64,000 nucleotides of DNA from assembly GCF_036898095.1 (NCBI RefSeq), contig NC_090735.1, forward strand, positions 10,041,209 to 10,105,208, written 5' to 3'. This document shows positions 1 to 13,738 of this stretch, piece by piece. The position numbers and the translations under genes were made by a program. The notes under the pieces are model-generated. The model had not been told where the DNA came from. It saw nothing but the letters and a program-made list of their open reading frames with translations, and did not search any database. The first letter of the stretch is position 1; every line of letters begins with the position of its first letter. The DNA is from Palaemon carinicauda (lineage: Eukaryota; Arthropoda; Malacostraca; Decapoda; Palaemonidae).

Positions 1-134
1 GTACAAGGGAAGGTTTTAAAAGTCCGAATATACATGTTAAATAAATAGGTAAATATGATGTCACTACTTCGCGGATTTTCACCTATCGCGCCCGCGTCTG
101 GAACCTATCTACCGCGATAAACGAGGGTTCACTG
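1..134. mobile_element. Right end of a pogo/Tigger-like MITE, cut by the window edge
   Basis: The first 134 bases match 5996-6129 with about four differences by eye. They end in GAGGGTTCACTG followed by TA, the terminal inverted repeat and TA target duplication of the complete copy at 5420-6129. The rest of the copy lies outside the window. It is non-coding; any mobilising transposase would be of the Tc1/mariner-pogo type, inferred from TIR and TA target. Confidence 0.75.
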
Positions 135-550
135 TATTCGCTCCAATTCGTTCATATGTATATGCATGTTAACCAGTTTTGGAACTTTTGCGCATAAACT
201 CTGGGCTCCCGTTAATTTTGCATCAATTGAATTACTCTTTCTTATAAGCCCTCCTAATTTTTACCCGTGGCATTCAAGTATTTGACCCTTCTAATACCGT
301 GTGTAAGCTTCGTTGTTGCAATACCCACCTGAACATATTTATTTTTACTCACAACATTCAAGTATACTACGAGACTTGACACTCCTAATACCATTTGTAT
401 GTGTTCGTTGATGCAATACCCACGTGTGTATTTTTCCTTTTCTCAAATTTAAAGTTGTTTCCTCCATTACAACATTTTGATGTATTCCCATAAAATAATA
501 TATATTCTTTCCTTCACTTTATCTTCCTATTATTCGTCATTTCTATTTGT
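135..550. other. AT-rich non-coding DNA
   Basis: No gene recognised. A loose direct repeat is visible: a stretch near 255-330 (ending in a 'gcaatacccacctg'-like string) resembles 345-425 ('gcaatacccacgtg'). Confidence 0.5.
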
Positions 551-878
551 GAAAACTGAATGTAATGTGGCAAAAACAGGAAAAAATCAGGGTATATGTT
601 TACAAGACCACACACTCCATTTGATCCCTAATTATGCAGTCCTGCAGCTCTCCTCTTCTTGTACAGTAATTAGGAGGTTCTTTAAATGCTGGGAAAGCAT
701 ACAATGGCAAGATATGTTAAACAAGGGGGGGAGGGGTTATCAAAAAAGTAGCTTGGCATCCTCACTAAACCACCTGGAACTAACATCAACAGTCAACCTA
801 ACAGAAGTTCCTGATGCCAGCGTACATTTATTTATTCAAAATATATACTACATTAAAAATGGAGTAATTACTCAAAAG
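551..878 (+). repeat. Left arm of a long imperfect inverted repeat (foldback-like)
   Basis: This arm reads, in reverse complement, as 2108-2442. Shared blocks include AAAACTGAATGTAAT, GGCAAAAACAGGAAAAA, GCAGTCCTGCAGCTCTCCTC and TTACTCAAAAGTGTC. Similarity is roughly 70-75% by eye with indels. The reading frame across the arm is not conserved in the partner, so it is not treated as a gene. Either a foldback/long-TIR transposon or two opposed copies of one repeat. Confidence 0.7.
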
Positions 879-2107
879 TGTCCATAGAATATACAATTCA
901 CAGTAAATATATGATACTTTAATTTCTAGCCATATATTTTTCCTACTCGCTATCTTGTGTTTTATGTTTATGACCATGATTATTGGAACAAACTACCAGT
1001 ACAAAAGTTTTTGGACCTCCTTATGTAAAGACAATTATGGGGGACCCCAGTGGAAAACCGAGGTTTTTTTGGGTGGGGGAAATGTAATAAACGAGTGAAT
1101 TGCAGCAATAATAAGGGGTAGAAATACAAAATAACCAGTTGGAAAAATATATGGTTCATGTAAGTGGCTGAAAAAAGGCCAAATCGTGATTATTTAACCC
1201 TTTGAGATTTGTAAAAGGGTACAGAACCTAACAAACCAACCTAACCTAACCTAGCAGTTCCCAGGTCCCAATCCGTAGCTAGATCCCCCTACTCAGGTCA
1301 CAACCCCTAGCTGGGGGGGCAAGCCCCCGGACCCCTTTCCAGGTAACAACTGCTAGTCGGACCCCCCTTCCCAGGTCACAAACTAAAAGTAAATCACAAA
1401 TAAATCGTTACAATATGGTAAAGTAAATCATAAATAAAGCCTTCCCATCAAAAATAATTCCTTAACTTATGATTGACTTGTTTTTTTTTTTGTTTTTTTT
1501 TCATCTTTACAGAAGCGTTGCAGTAGAAAATGTGCTGGCCTTCCCTAAAAATTAGGTCAGAATCGGACCTTTCGCTGTAATTTTCGAATTTCACACAACT
1601 AACAATAGCTTTACACTAAAAGGAGAGCATTTCCATCATAATCAATTGCCGACATAAACGAAATTACACTAAATTTTGAAATGGATTGATGTACTTCCCA
1701 TAAGTTCCCTTTTGGAGACGTCTTTACGTGATGGTGGTCAAGTTGAAACTTAAGGGGAAGGTGATAAAAAAATGGCTGTTGTAGAACAACATCCCGGAAC
1801 TTAGGAAGAAGTAATTGTAATCTGTTAATTAGTTTAAAAAAACCACCGGACAAATATTTCATTGCATGTGCACAGAAAAAAAACGCATGAGCAATAAGTC
1901 CCTTCAGTCTCTCAGATGTAAACAATGGACTTGAGAAAAAGATACTTCACATTTTAATAGACCGATACGTAAGTTATTTTACCACACCCCCTATTAATCA
2001 TATAGAGAAAAATACCAACATAGCCAGCACTCGTCCATTTCTTACAGCAAATTCCAGTTTCACTAGAAATTAGACAATCGTATAATTACCCAATTCACAA
2101 ATAGTGA
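879..2107. other. Spacer between the inverted-repeat arms
   Basis: About 1.2 kb without a supported gene. It holds a short run of CCTAA units near 1230-1255, C/G-rich patches at 1290-1370 with several 'caggtcacaa'-like repeats, and a T-rich tract near 1480-1502. The 104-codon minus-strand frame at 1611-1925 resembles no family I know. Confidence 0.5.
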
Positions 2108-2442
2108 CACTTTTGAGTAATAACTAAAGTTTTAATTTGGTAAATATTTTGACTATACAGTATATCAAATGTACGCTGTCATCACAAACTTGTTTGGTGT
2201 ATGTTGACGATGTTTGTTCCAGGTCGTTTAGTGAAGAAACCAAGTTAGTCTTTTTATAACCCCTCCCCACCTTGCTCAAAATAAAATTTTTTTGCTTTCC
2301 CAGCATTTAAAGAACCTACTAATTAATGTACAAGAAAGAGGAGAGCTGCAGGACTGCATAATTTGGGAGCAAATGGAGAGTATGGTCTCATGACCAAACA
2401 CCCTGGTTTTTTCCTGTTTTTGCCATATTACATTCAGTTTTT
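2108..2442 (-). repeat. Right arm of a long imperfect inverted repeat
   Basis: Reverse-complement partner of 551-878. Homology fades just outside the AAAACTGAATGTAAT block on the outer side and near the AAAAGTGTC block on the inner side. No clear target-site duplication could be read. Confidence 0.7.
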
Positions 2443-2689
2443 AAGTACTTCACTTCAGTCCTTTCCAACTCCTTTTAATGTGTCACCAAGTGTAGCTAAC
2501 ACGTTTATAAAAGCGCACAGTCATACCACAGAAATTACAGTGGCCTAAGTGTTGTTCTTGGTTATCTTACAGGGAAGAAAAACACCTTCGACGGCCCGAT
2601 CATAAAGTCGTTAATTTATTTTCATTGAATTTTAGTGTGATTTTTGGATTTACAATAATCTGTCAATTGCCAAAAAATAAGAACCAATT

Positions 2690-3490
2690 AAGGGGAACAC
2701 AACTCAGCATGTATTGCTTGCCAGTACATAGAAGCTTCTTCACTCATGAACGGCAAAGTAAGACCTATTAGTTAATTTAAGAAAACTATACCGTAAATAA
2801 TTATTTAAGAAATAATAATCAACCATTGATGTTAGTATGCGCAGCTCAACATTACCCCTTGCCAGTACATACGGAGCTTAAATGTTTTAATTGTTTCACC
2901 AGTGACCCAAGCGCATGGCAAAGCAAGACATTAGATTTAGGGTAAAACATTTTGAACAAAAAATGTTTTCCTGTAGTAAATATAATTTCACCAACATTGA
3001 CTTCATTTCAATTATACCAGCTTTAGCGAGTGTGTAGTGGGGAACTAAGTAGTCGAACTGGTTATTCTGTTAGTTTGCAGTTGAAATGAAGCTTAAATTT
3101 GGCTAATTAAAGTTATTTAATACAGGAAAACATTTTCCCGGTATTATTGTACTGTATTACAGGATAATGTAACCTAGGGGAAAAAACTACGGTATTATTT
3201 TAAAACTACTTTTTACTATAGTAAAAGCTCCGTTCTCTTCAAAACGACACCCGTTCCTGTTGGAAATGAATAGTTACAGAAATATATATATGTTATCATA
3301 ACACTGCTAATGTTAGCGAAACAAGCCAGTGGCAGAACAAAAACCTTTATATTTAGCGTTGCTAATGTTAGAGTAACATTGCTAATGTTAGCGTGCGCAG
3401 CTCAACATTAACGCTTGCCAGCACATAAGAGCTTGATGTTTTTGTTTTCTAGAGAGCGAAGCGAGCCCATGGCGGAATAAGAGCCATAAT
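2690..3490. repeat. Three diverged copies of a roughly 100-bp unit
   Basis: Units near 2700-2775, 2838-2940 and 3388-3490 share a core of the form 'CTCAACATTA...CTTGCCAGTACATA...GAGCTT', followed 30-50 nt later by a 'catggc(a/g)aa' stretch. A second theme, 'gttagcg/gttagag', occurs three times at 3310-3390, and 'TACAGGAAAACA' recurs. Non-coding, of unknown origin. Confidence 0.55.
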
Positions 3491-4360
3491 ATTTAAGCAT
3501 TTTAACAGAAAATATGTTTTCCTCTAGTAAATACTGTTTGTTTGCGGTTGAAATGAAGGTCAAATTCGGTTAAATCACGTTATTTACTACAGGAAAACAC
3601 ATACTTTCAGTTCGAAACAATTCCCTGTGATACAGTAAAACTTTACCATTTTCTGTTCGAAATGTTTCCCCATCCGTAAATATAACTTTACTTTCATTAG
3701 ACTTGGGAAAGCAAAGTATACAGAATTTGGGCACGCCATTGTTTTGTTTCTTGTTGATGTCGGCTAACCCCCAAAATTGGAAGTGCCTTTGGTATATGAA
3801 TGTATGTATTACTACAATGCCTAAACCTATGACTGCAGACTGAAAAAAGGAGTAGCCTACCAATATTGCACACAACATATCCATCATTCTACTTCAAAAT
3901 AACACTAATTATACATTCATAAAACTAACCTGGTATCTAAATTAACGGCACCAACCTTTAGAATAAGAATGTTGGATGTTTAGTAACAGAAAACGTTGAA
4001 ATCAAGGATATCTGGACTCGCTTTTGTCTTACTTCTTTCTACAATTAATTGACTATCGGAGTCCGGAACTTCGGACTGGTCAGTGGTCACAGTCACACTC
4101 GAGTGCGGATTCTGCGGAACAATATATTTGACAAGAATATTGGAATATGGAATTTTTTTTATTAGATAATTATCTAATAATGTCTTCCTTTTGAATAGCA
4201 TGATATAGTTATGGAACAAAATTTACTATATTAAATGTATACTTAACTCCATTGTTTTTACCATAAAAGAGGAAATACAACGAACTACTTTTATGACTTT
4301 TTCCCAACTTTTTATTTTTTATTTGTATGCAAACAAATCCATAGATACCCCTAGAATATA
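3491..4360. other. No gene seen
   Basis: AT-rich sequence. The short minus-strand frames at 3570-3887 and 3980-4219 match nothing I recognise and lack flanking structure. Confidence 0.5.
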
Positions 4361-4361
4361 C

Positions 4362-5010
4362 ACATTATTATTATTACTATTATTATTATTAAACCCTGGT
4401 TGGCAAAGCAAGATGCTATAAGCCCAAGGGCTCCAACAGGGAAAAATAGGCCCAGTGAGGGAAGGAAACAAATAAACTACAAGAGAAGAATAAACAACCA
4501 AAATAATGTTTCAATAACAGTAACGTTGATTTAGATCCTTCATAATATATAAACAATAAAAACTGAAAGAAATAAAACAAGAGAAAGAAATAAGATAGAA
4601 CTGCCTGCCTGAGTGTAACCCCCCCCCCCCCCCCCCCAGGTAAGAGACCTCTATTCCAAGACAGTGGAAGGTCATGGTACAGGGGCTATGGCACTACCCA
4701 AGACTAGAGAACAACAGTTTGATTTTTGAAAGGTCTTCTCCGAGGAGAACTGCTTACCATAGCTAACTTAAGCTAAGGAGTCTCTTCTACCCTTACCAGG
4801 AGGAAAGTAGCCACTGAACATTTACAGTGTAGTAGTTAACCCTTTGAACAAAGAATTGTATGACCATGTCAGTGTTATCAGGTGTATGAGGGCAGAGGAT
4901 AATGTGAAAAGAATATGCCTGACTATTTGGTGTATGTGTAGATAAAAGGAAAATGAGCCGTAACCAGAGGGAGGGATTCAATGTAGTATTGGCTGATGAG
5001 TTAAAGGACC
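4362..5010. repeat. Dispersed crustacean-type repeat (SINE-like)
   Basis: Starts in a TTATTA microsatellite and runs through 'GATGCTATAAGCCCAAGGGC', 'CACTACCCAAGACTAGAGAAC' (interrupted matches) and 'GTAACCAGAGGGAGGGATTC'. From general familiarity this resembles an abundant decapod repeat, but no second copy lies in the window, so the call rests on recognition. A poly-C tract is at 4619-4637. Non-coding. Confidence 0.4.
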
Positions 5011-5417
5011 CAAATAACTCTCCTACACCTATTGAGGCAAAGGGCTTTGGTTAGATTTCCCAAATCTTCTCTATTTCGAGCTTTTAAATCAATACTTCTC
5101 CATTCATCATTTCCTACTTCACACTTCATGGTCTTTAGCCATGTAGGCCTGGGCCTTCCAACTCTTCTAGTGCGTTGTGGAACCAAGTTAAAAGTTTGGT
5201 GAACTATTTCTCTCAGGAAGGGCGAAGAGCATGCCCAAACCATCTCCATCTACCCCTCACCATAATCTGATCCACACATGGCACTCGAGTAATCTCTCTT
5301 ATATGTTTATTTCTAATCCTGTCTGGCCATCTAACTACTGTACCAATGTTCATATGAAGGCTTTGTTCTCAAATCTACAAAATCATCACTCAGATACATA
5401 CTGTAACACAAAACTGA
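5011..5417 (-). pseudogene. LINE C-terminal domain remnant
   Basis: Minus-strand translation gives a stretch ending in 'GRWRWFG' upstream of 'RRVGRPRPTWLK' and 'LGNLTKALCLNR'. These match the familiar C-terminal tail of LINE RT proteins: an R-x-RWFGH-type motif, a GRP-x-x-W motif, then a conserved Asp/Trp/Leu-Cys region. Here the frame is split and the WFGH motif falls in another frame. No function is expected. Confidence 0.75.
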
Positions 5418-5419
5418 TA

Positions 5420-6129
<710 letters not shown>

Positions 6130-6149
6130 TATATATCCTGATTCTTATA

Positions 6150-7151
6150 TGCATTTTATTTTTCTATTTACCTTGAGCCCAACCTCTTATCATATTTCAC
6201 GCACTCTGGCAAGTAAGCATTGCAAATTCCGAGGCGTTCTGCTAATAAGGACAGTGTCATCAGCATTCTCTAGGTCAGCTAATGTCCTATTACCAATCCA
6301 GTCCAATCCTTCACCATCCCCAACTGTTCTATATAATACAAAATCCACGAGGAGGATAAACAAGTACAACATAGGTGACAAAACTTTACCTTGGAGTACA
6401 CGGGAAATTCATTTGATAGGACTCCACTAACATTAACTTTGCACTTGTTATGCTCATGAACAGACTTAATCAAGACTCACTACAAAATTGACCGGTACAC
6501 ACTATCAAGGGCTTTTTCATACTCCATAAATACCATCAAAAGCGGAATTCTATATTCTACACATTGCTATACAACATGTCTTGAAACGAAAATTTAGTCA
6601 GTACAACTTCTAACTTTTCTAAATCCTGTTTGTTCATCTCTCAGCTTTTCATCAATCTTTCTTAGTCTTTTTAGAATAAGCATACTATATATCTTTATGA
6701 CAATGACGTAAGTGCGACACCTCTATAATCATTGCAATTAGTCAGGTCTCCTTTTTTTTTTTTTTTTTTTTTGCCATTTCCACCAAGAATCCTAGTTCCC
6801 ATTCATCAGGTTTTGCCCCTTCATGACACATTCTACAAAATGATTTTGTAAGTATTCTGTGGTCACTTCATTCCCAGCCAATATCATCTCTGCAGTTATT
6901 ACATCGTATCCAGGAGCTCTCCATCTCCTGAGTGTTTTAATTATAGTTTCGACTTCAAACACACTGAATTCATGCCCGGGCACATCAAGTTCTTCCTCAG
7001 CTCCAGGTATATCCATCAAATTATTCCCTTCATATCTCCTACTCTTGACCTCACTAAAGTTTTCCATCCAACGTTGTCTTTCTTCATCTCCTATAGTTAT
7101 AACAGATCCGTCTCTCTTTTTGGTGTGCATATGCTTCTTCTTTTCCTTCAT
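6150..7151 (-). pseudogene. LINE reverse transcriptase remnant
   Basis: Minus-strand motifs in order: 'RQRWMENFSEV' and 'RRWRAPGYDVITAEM' (the LK-x-x-KAPGPDGI-type block), then in another frame 'IDEKLRDEQTGFRKVRSCTD' (RT motif 2), and finally 'LADLENADDTVLI', where the usual F/Y-A-D-D catalytic box reads NADD. Frame shifts separate the blocks and the polymerase is dead. A homopolymer T tract at 6751-6771 has grown inside. Confidence 0.85.
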
Positions 7152-7559
7152 AGATATGTCCTAAATAATCATATGAACAATTCTTACACCATAGCCACTC
7201 CCTGATTTCATAGCTTTGTCAGCCTCATCTGCTTTCCTGTCTAAATATTCTCTCCAGGCTTTTTCTTTTGACCTCGCTATCAGTACTGAAGTACTTAACA
7301 TGCTCTACCTTATAATTTTCAATACTTCCTCAAAAACTTTCAACACTCAATTTCTGTGTCTCCTTTTTATAATATCTCATCATTTGATATTCATGGCTTT
7401 CTCCATGTAACTGCGTCCCAAAATTTCACTATCAACCTCCCGATATATGTTCTTAATATCACATTAAGTGTCTGCTCTTCATCTCTTAAAGTCTCTAAGA
7501 CTACAAATCGATTCCTACAATAAGTTGCAAATATTTCTGTGTTCATCTTTTAGAAGATT

Positions 7560-7915
7560 AGTTGTATCAAACTTAAGTATTCTATCTGCATTTCTGTTAG
7601 GTGCTTTCAGTTTTTATTTCAGTGTGGCAATGAGGAGCTGGTGATCAATACCAGTATCTGCACCTCTTTAGCTTCTTACATTTCTCAGAGTCCTCCTTCT
7701 CTCTTTATTTATGGCTTTGTGATCTACTATTTGTTTTTGTAATTGCCACATGGTGAAGTCCATATATATTTGTGGATGTCCTTGTGCTCGGAAAAGGGTA
7801 TCTTCAATAAGAAGATTGTTTGTTGAACACAAACTTTTAAAAGTGCTCCATTTTCATTTATAAACTTTGCCAAGAACCTCACATTCTCTTCTTCTTCTTT
7901 GCCTACAATCCACAT
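7560..7915 (-). pseudogene. LINE endonuclease domain end, degenerate
   Basis: Minus-strand reading gives 'YIWTSPCGNYKNK' (AP-endonuclease-like TWTSPDG-type block), then, after frame changes, 'TGIDHQLLIATLK' (the S-D-H catalytic block, with I for S) and a basic linker. This is the C-terminal half of an apurinic-type LINE endonuclease. The N-terminal half is not recognisable upstream. Confidence 0.7.
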
Positions 7916-7930
7916 CTTTTCCCACTTCTA

Positions 7931-9819
7931 TGGGAAAAGATCACTGCCAGCTGGGGGTACTACCCATCTGTAGGTCTCAATACCGTGGAGATTGGTAACA
8001 GGGATATAGGGATGGCAAGAAAATTTTTCATTTTATTCTAAGGTTGCGAAGCTTGTGGTTTGTATATATTAGCTATGAAATCCACAGATAAGTTTAATTG
8101 AAATAGTATTTTTTATCTGGTACATTACATTTTCCATTGGATTTAATAGCAACTTTCTGATAAGCCCCACCAACATCAAGGGGAAAGGATTCATGCAGGC
8201 TGTAATAAAGCCCTTAATATTATGAGGCCCATCAAGGAAGCCCAATATACACATGACTCCTTTGGGGTCATAAATTGATGAGAGGATAAGCAACATACAC
8301 GTAACTGTTCATTTCTTTTACTGATTACATATAAAAGATCCTGTTTCCATACACTGAATATTAGTCATGCTGTGATACAAAGTACAAAAAATAATATGAA
8401 AATAATATAAGAAAATCTTCAAAAACAACCTCAGATTATCCGATGGAGGCATCTTGATATCATGGAGAAAAGTAAAACAGTTTGACACTGACCTTCTCTC
8501 AAAAAGACTTAATATCTAAATGAGGATAGAGAAGTTAAAAACAATTAAAAGATCTCGCTAGTTATGAACCGATTCTAAAATCAAGACCACTAAGTGCTGT
8601 TAACCTTAAAAATAAACATTCTGATCCTTTTATTTCTGAAACCGATTTCTATATCTTCCACTCATACTAACCTTTTCTGTCTATACAACACACACATACA
8701 CAAATGATAACTCAAAAAGTAATTTCGCTTATAAAATGGAATAGACACAACTATGACCTACTGTATATTACAGTATTGGAATGAATTTCCCATTTACTTA
8801 AATCACAAATTTTCATTAATCTTCCTCCTCACATGACTAAATCTTGAATCAGAACTACAGTATTGGCAATGGAAGTAAGAAAATAAAGGTAGAATCCACA
8901 TCTTTTCATAAGCAAAAAAAAATTAGAACATCATCTCTGTTCCAGAGACAAATATAGCTGTTTGTATATGTATGAAAATCCATATTCCTAAAATTTATTT
9001 ATTACTGATAGTATTCAAATAGAATCTGGTTATTTCAATTCATTTTTAAAATAATGTAAAATAATAAAAATAAAAACTAAGAGAAAATACTATGTTAGGA
9101 AAATCTTATGAAAAAAAAATCAAATATATAATTGGGTATAGCTTACTAAACAATGAATACTTCATACAAAATACAAAATTATTGAAAATTAAACTGGTTT
9201 ACAATAAACAAGTCCTTTACTTTATTCAGGACTGAATTTACTTTGAACAAAATGTCAACCGTTAGTCGATTTTACAGTTGCACTTCTATTTGTTATTCTT
9301 CTGTAAAGTACTGAAAGAGCAAAATTATACCACACTTCCTTAAGCATAAAGAAATCCTACTAGATGAAATCACTCAGAAAATATTTTTCTTTCTTTGAAA
9401 AAGTTGCTTAAGTATGATACCTATGATGTATGAAAACTAATATTTTAAGCATTGTGCCAATGGGAAATTCAGTAATCAAAAGCAAGAAACAATTGATAAA
9501 AATAAGTTTCAAAGAACGCACTTCAAGGATAATAATATTTGTACTGTTGAAATTTACTTAAAATTATTCTTAACGAGGAAGTACAGTTTTGTCTTTTAGG
9601 GATATGATAAATTAAAGAATTTTTTTCAGTAAATCTCACTTCTTGAGTACCCAGTTCAAGCCATGCTAACCACTTGATAGATTTCACTGATAATTCTCTA
9701 CTATCCTTGAGAGCTGAAGAGGAGTCTAAATATTGAGTCATTAACTGAAATTGCCTGATTGCCCATAGGTCCTACCTTCAGATTGATTTTATAAGATGGG
9801 TTTGCTCAGTAGAACATCA
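7931..9819. other. AT-rich non-coding DNA
   Basis: No coding homology seen. Short open frames at 7727-7915, 8069-8296 and 9523-9741 carry no recognisable motif; the first is the LINE endonuclease. Confidence 0.5.
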
Positions 9820-9877
9820 AGCAATAGTGCAATAACCTTGCCTGTATCACTCATGAGCAACTCTTAAACCTTAAAAC
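9820..9877 (+). repeat. 3' end fragment of the tRNA-derived SINE
   Basis: 'CCTTGCCTGTATCACTCATG' followed by 'AGCAACTCTTAAACCTTAAA' closely resembles the 3' end of the SINE at 57858-58178 ('CCTTGCCTCTACCATTCATG', 'AGCAACCTTTTAACCTTTAA'). The tRNA-related head is absent. Confidence 0.6.
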
Positions 9878-12800
9878 TACTTGTATATGCAATGTTAATG
9901 TAGCCATAATTGCAAATACAAAATTCTACCTAAAAGAAGATACATTAAATAGAAACATAGACCTTTTAGTGACAAAAAACAGGCCTACAAGGGAAATAAA
10001 TCAAACCCTTAAACCACACCATAAATGCCTCCATCTATAAACTGTAGGTTACTGAAGTGATGAGAATACGAGATATAAGCTGGAAATGTCTACCTACAGG
10101 TACAATCTGACAAGGGTCAAGAGAACTTGAAACCCTACAAGAATAACCACAAGTTTTTAAATTACTAACATTATTATCACAAACACATGATTACAAAACT
10201 GTTCTAGTTTTTCTTTTATAGTCACAGAATCAAAATTGGACTAGAAAGTGTTCAAGATTTCTTTTGACCAGATTGCTGTGGCAAAGGTAAGTAGAATCAC
10301 AACAACACTGGTTACTCACATTTCTATGAATCTCATGCACTGCCATAAGGGATAAATGAACTCAATTGGTGTATACAAAATTAAATTGACTAAGCAGAGA
10401 TGTATCATCATAAATATTCTTTTACAATTATTTAACATATATCAAATGAAACTTACTCCTAAATGAATGCTTCTTCATCTTAAAAATATAAAAATCCTAA
10501 AATTCTATCGATATCCAAACTCATTCAATAGAACATTATCCCTGAATAATAAAATGGGGTTCTACACAGTAGCTTTTGTACTGTTTGATAAAAAAATAGA
10601 TTATCTACGGAAATCACTTTTCAAAAGTACTGTGATGCCTTTAAAAGAAACAGTTGACCTTCTGTTTTATGCTATTACATCTGTAAGTCATACAAAAATG
10701 TTGTTACATACTTTGTACTGGGAACAATACTAAGATTATAACAATACCTAGCAAGGATATACATTAGTGCTATGATACAGAAAGGGAAAAGTGCAAGTTT
10801 ACATTGAGGCAACTAAATGATGTAACCAATAATTGTTGGGAAGCTTGACTTTATATCACCCCAGCATTAACAAAACTATAAAATAACAGAATAACAAAAC
10901 CTGGAGAAACAGATTCAGTTGCCAATATGTAAAGCAATGGAAAGGGTTATAAAACACTTCATAAGTATCTTTTCAAAACTTATAATACCCCCCAAAAGGA
11001 GTAAAAGGGGTATGGGAAAATAGACATACAAGAGCACTCCATTCATGAAAGTATTATGTAGATTTTGGCTTTATGGTTGATCACACCACAGAGAAAATGA
11101 GTATTTGAAAGGTTTCTGTGACTGTGACTAATAAGACATTTCTGTTTTGCCCATTCATGACAAACGTTCACCAGGCACTTTCTTTTAACAAAATATTAAA
11201 TTTTCCTTCGATTTGTCTCAATATAAAAGTTTACATTAGTTAAGGAAAAAACAAAGGAATTTATAAAGTGAGTAAAAATTAAATACAACTATAGTACTGT
11301 ACATTAAAGTACAGTACTAAAAAGTAGGTTTAATTGTAACCAGTATGTAACGCTGGAAAAAAAAGAGGAGGTTGTAACGATCTTCTGGTCCTTGATTAAA
11401 AAAATAATTAAAAATTGATTTGTCATTTCTCGCATTTTGGATATATTTTTTTTCAAGTTACCTACCAAATGGAATCTTTTTCCATTGTCTAAGGAAACTG
11501 AAAATCCTAGAACATTATTCGGAAAACTTTTACAAATGAAATAGCTATATAATTGATGCTTGAAAAAAGTTTACAACAGAGGAAATTGTACTTATATTCC
11601 TTCCCCTCTTGAGCTGACACTTCTACGCTTGAAAACAAACTGCTATATAATAACCGTCAACTTCTGCGAGTTTTAGATGATAAAAAAAAAACTAACAAAT
11701 AGTCATCATATTTGTCTCAAAATTAAGACAAACTGGTAATCAGTTTCACTGTTATATGAAAAATAGGGACTTCATTAAATTTGAGAGTAAAACAAATAAA
11801 TATCAACATCATAGGCGTTCTACAATCAACAGTGAACATAGGTGATAAAATTTGAAATAGTGAAAAATTCTCATTTGAAAAAAAAAAAAAAAAAAAAAAA
11901 CTTGATAAATTCCTGATACATACCATATTCAATTCTGACAAATGCTGAAACTAAATGGGATTCCTAATTCTTAGCATGGGTGAGGCTCAAATTCCAAGAT
12001 ATTCAAGAGATTCATACGGTTAGGAATATAACAATCCCCCAAAATAATTAACACCAAACTGAAAATTAATGGAAAGGCATAGTTTACTATATATACCTTC
12101 AGATGGGTTACTGACATTGACAGGAATGCTCTTTATACTGGACATAAGAACTCAAGGTGACAAGGCTGTATATATAGTTGCTAAGGACATAACGAATACT
12201 ATGGATCTAGATTTTCCTGAACTATCTACTTGATAAAAAGTTCTTTACTAACTGTATGGCAACTGCAAAAAAAATATATATATGTATACAATATATAAAT
12301 AGTGTATATCTAAACTTCTCAGTTTGATAACTTCAGCATGATAACCTTCTACAAATTTTAGGTTCGAAATGATGCTTATCGCCTAATCAATAAGAATATT
12401 ATTCCGAATGAAATAATAATGTTCTCCTCACCACAAAACAAACTTTAGAAAAAATAACGCATAAACAAAAATTTACAGATACAGTATGAAACCTACATAT
12501 TAACTATGTACAAAATTATAAACCTATTGTGACCACTTTATCATTCACTTCACTTATTGTAAAATTTTATATCAATTATTTATTACAAAAAATGCCTTAG
12601 CATGTAATCACTATATGGTTCATCAAATTCAATGTACAACGACTGTCTCATATCACATAATCAGTCTTCATTGAAATGCATACAATGGCTATTCATCACT
12701 ACCTGCTCAGACTCTAGCAGGATTACGTTTTCTATGTACGGTTAAAAAAGTAATAATATGAAATTGACACAACTCATTCAATTCAAATTAAATTGAATTC

Positions 12801-13626
12801 TAGCTTATATTTATAATTTTTGATGAATATTGCATTACACTAGAAATAGCTTTAAATATTTATTTATCAAGCATTTCCTTGCTTTTGTCAATGAATTTAC
12901 CTTGTTCTCAGCAAACAAGCAACAAATTTGTGGCGGGAGTGATTGTTGTGAATGAGGTAAGGTAGCAGGAACATTAAATATCTAGTTGTAATACTTAAAG
13001 ATTATCATATAACCTTAAAAATGGAGTTAATGTTGGCCAGGAAAACTCCATGCACAATTATTCTAAAATATTATAAGAAAAAGTCAAAACAGATTTTGAA
13101 AGAGTTCTTATACAAGTGCCCCTGCCTTTTAATAATTTGCAACACTGTAATCTGATATTCAGTTCCAATCATTTACAGCAATATGAAATTCATCAGGCAA
13201 TGTCATCATCACTCAACACAAACCTAACTTTGCTGTTCTCATGGGAGTTCTTTGAACAGTTTCTCATCCATCACATTACTGTACAGTATATTTCATTCAC
13301 AAAAATGATTCTTGCACTTTATATCAACTGCCTCACACTGTTTTGTACTCATTTTTCTACGCTATACAGGCAGTTAAAGATGTGTGTAATCAAAACAAGT
13401 GACATTCTTGAAATACATTAAGAATAAAAAAAGTTTAAAGCTACAAAATATAAAAATATTATAAAAAAAGAATGTTGGAAAATTAATCAAAACCCAAACC
13501 CCAGCCTCATTCATAATCCTTCAGTCTGAAGGATATATACGCATCACTTTATAAGTGGCAATGAATACCAATAAAGTCATAAGAGTACTCCCGAGGTCAC
13601 ACATAGTGCCCCGAGGAAGCATTATG
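9878..13626. other. AT-rich region downstream of RYK, possibly partly its 3' UTR
   Basis: About 3.7 kb with no protein motif. It directly follows the RYK stop on the minus strand. Candidate minus-strand AATAAA poly(A) signals are at 12859-12864 and 12579-12584, and nothing in the sequence chooses between them. A poly-A tract is at 11878-11900. The plus-strand frames at 10467-10733 and 13116-13421 look random. Confidence 0.4.
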
Positions 13627-13738
13627 TCACACATATCTGTCAAGGTGCTGTTGGAAGTTGGTGAGGTACATAATGAGCTCATCAACAGAGGGTCTTTCTC
13701 TAGGAGCTGCAGTCCAGCAAAATGTCATTGCCTGGAAT
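13627..13738 (-). CDS. Ryk: RYK last coding exon
   Basis: The acceptor AG is at 13739-13740 (plus-strand CT). One nt completes Leu408, then 36 codons 'FQAMTFCWTAAPRERPSVDE...' end at TGA 13627-13629. It covers kinase subdomain XI (CW-x(6)-RP) and the conserved tail ending RYV. The longer 76-codon plus-strand frame over it is a shadow. Confidence 0.93.

Noticed and set aside
1230..1256. Run of CCTAA units resembling the arthropod telomere repeat TTAGG
   Set aside because: Only about three units, internal and imperfect; no telomeric or subtelomeric context.
10467..10733. 88-codon plus-strand open frame
   Set aside because: Random-looking AT-rich composition, no motif, no splice or promoter context.
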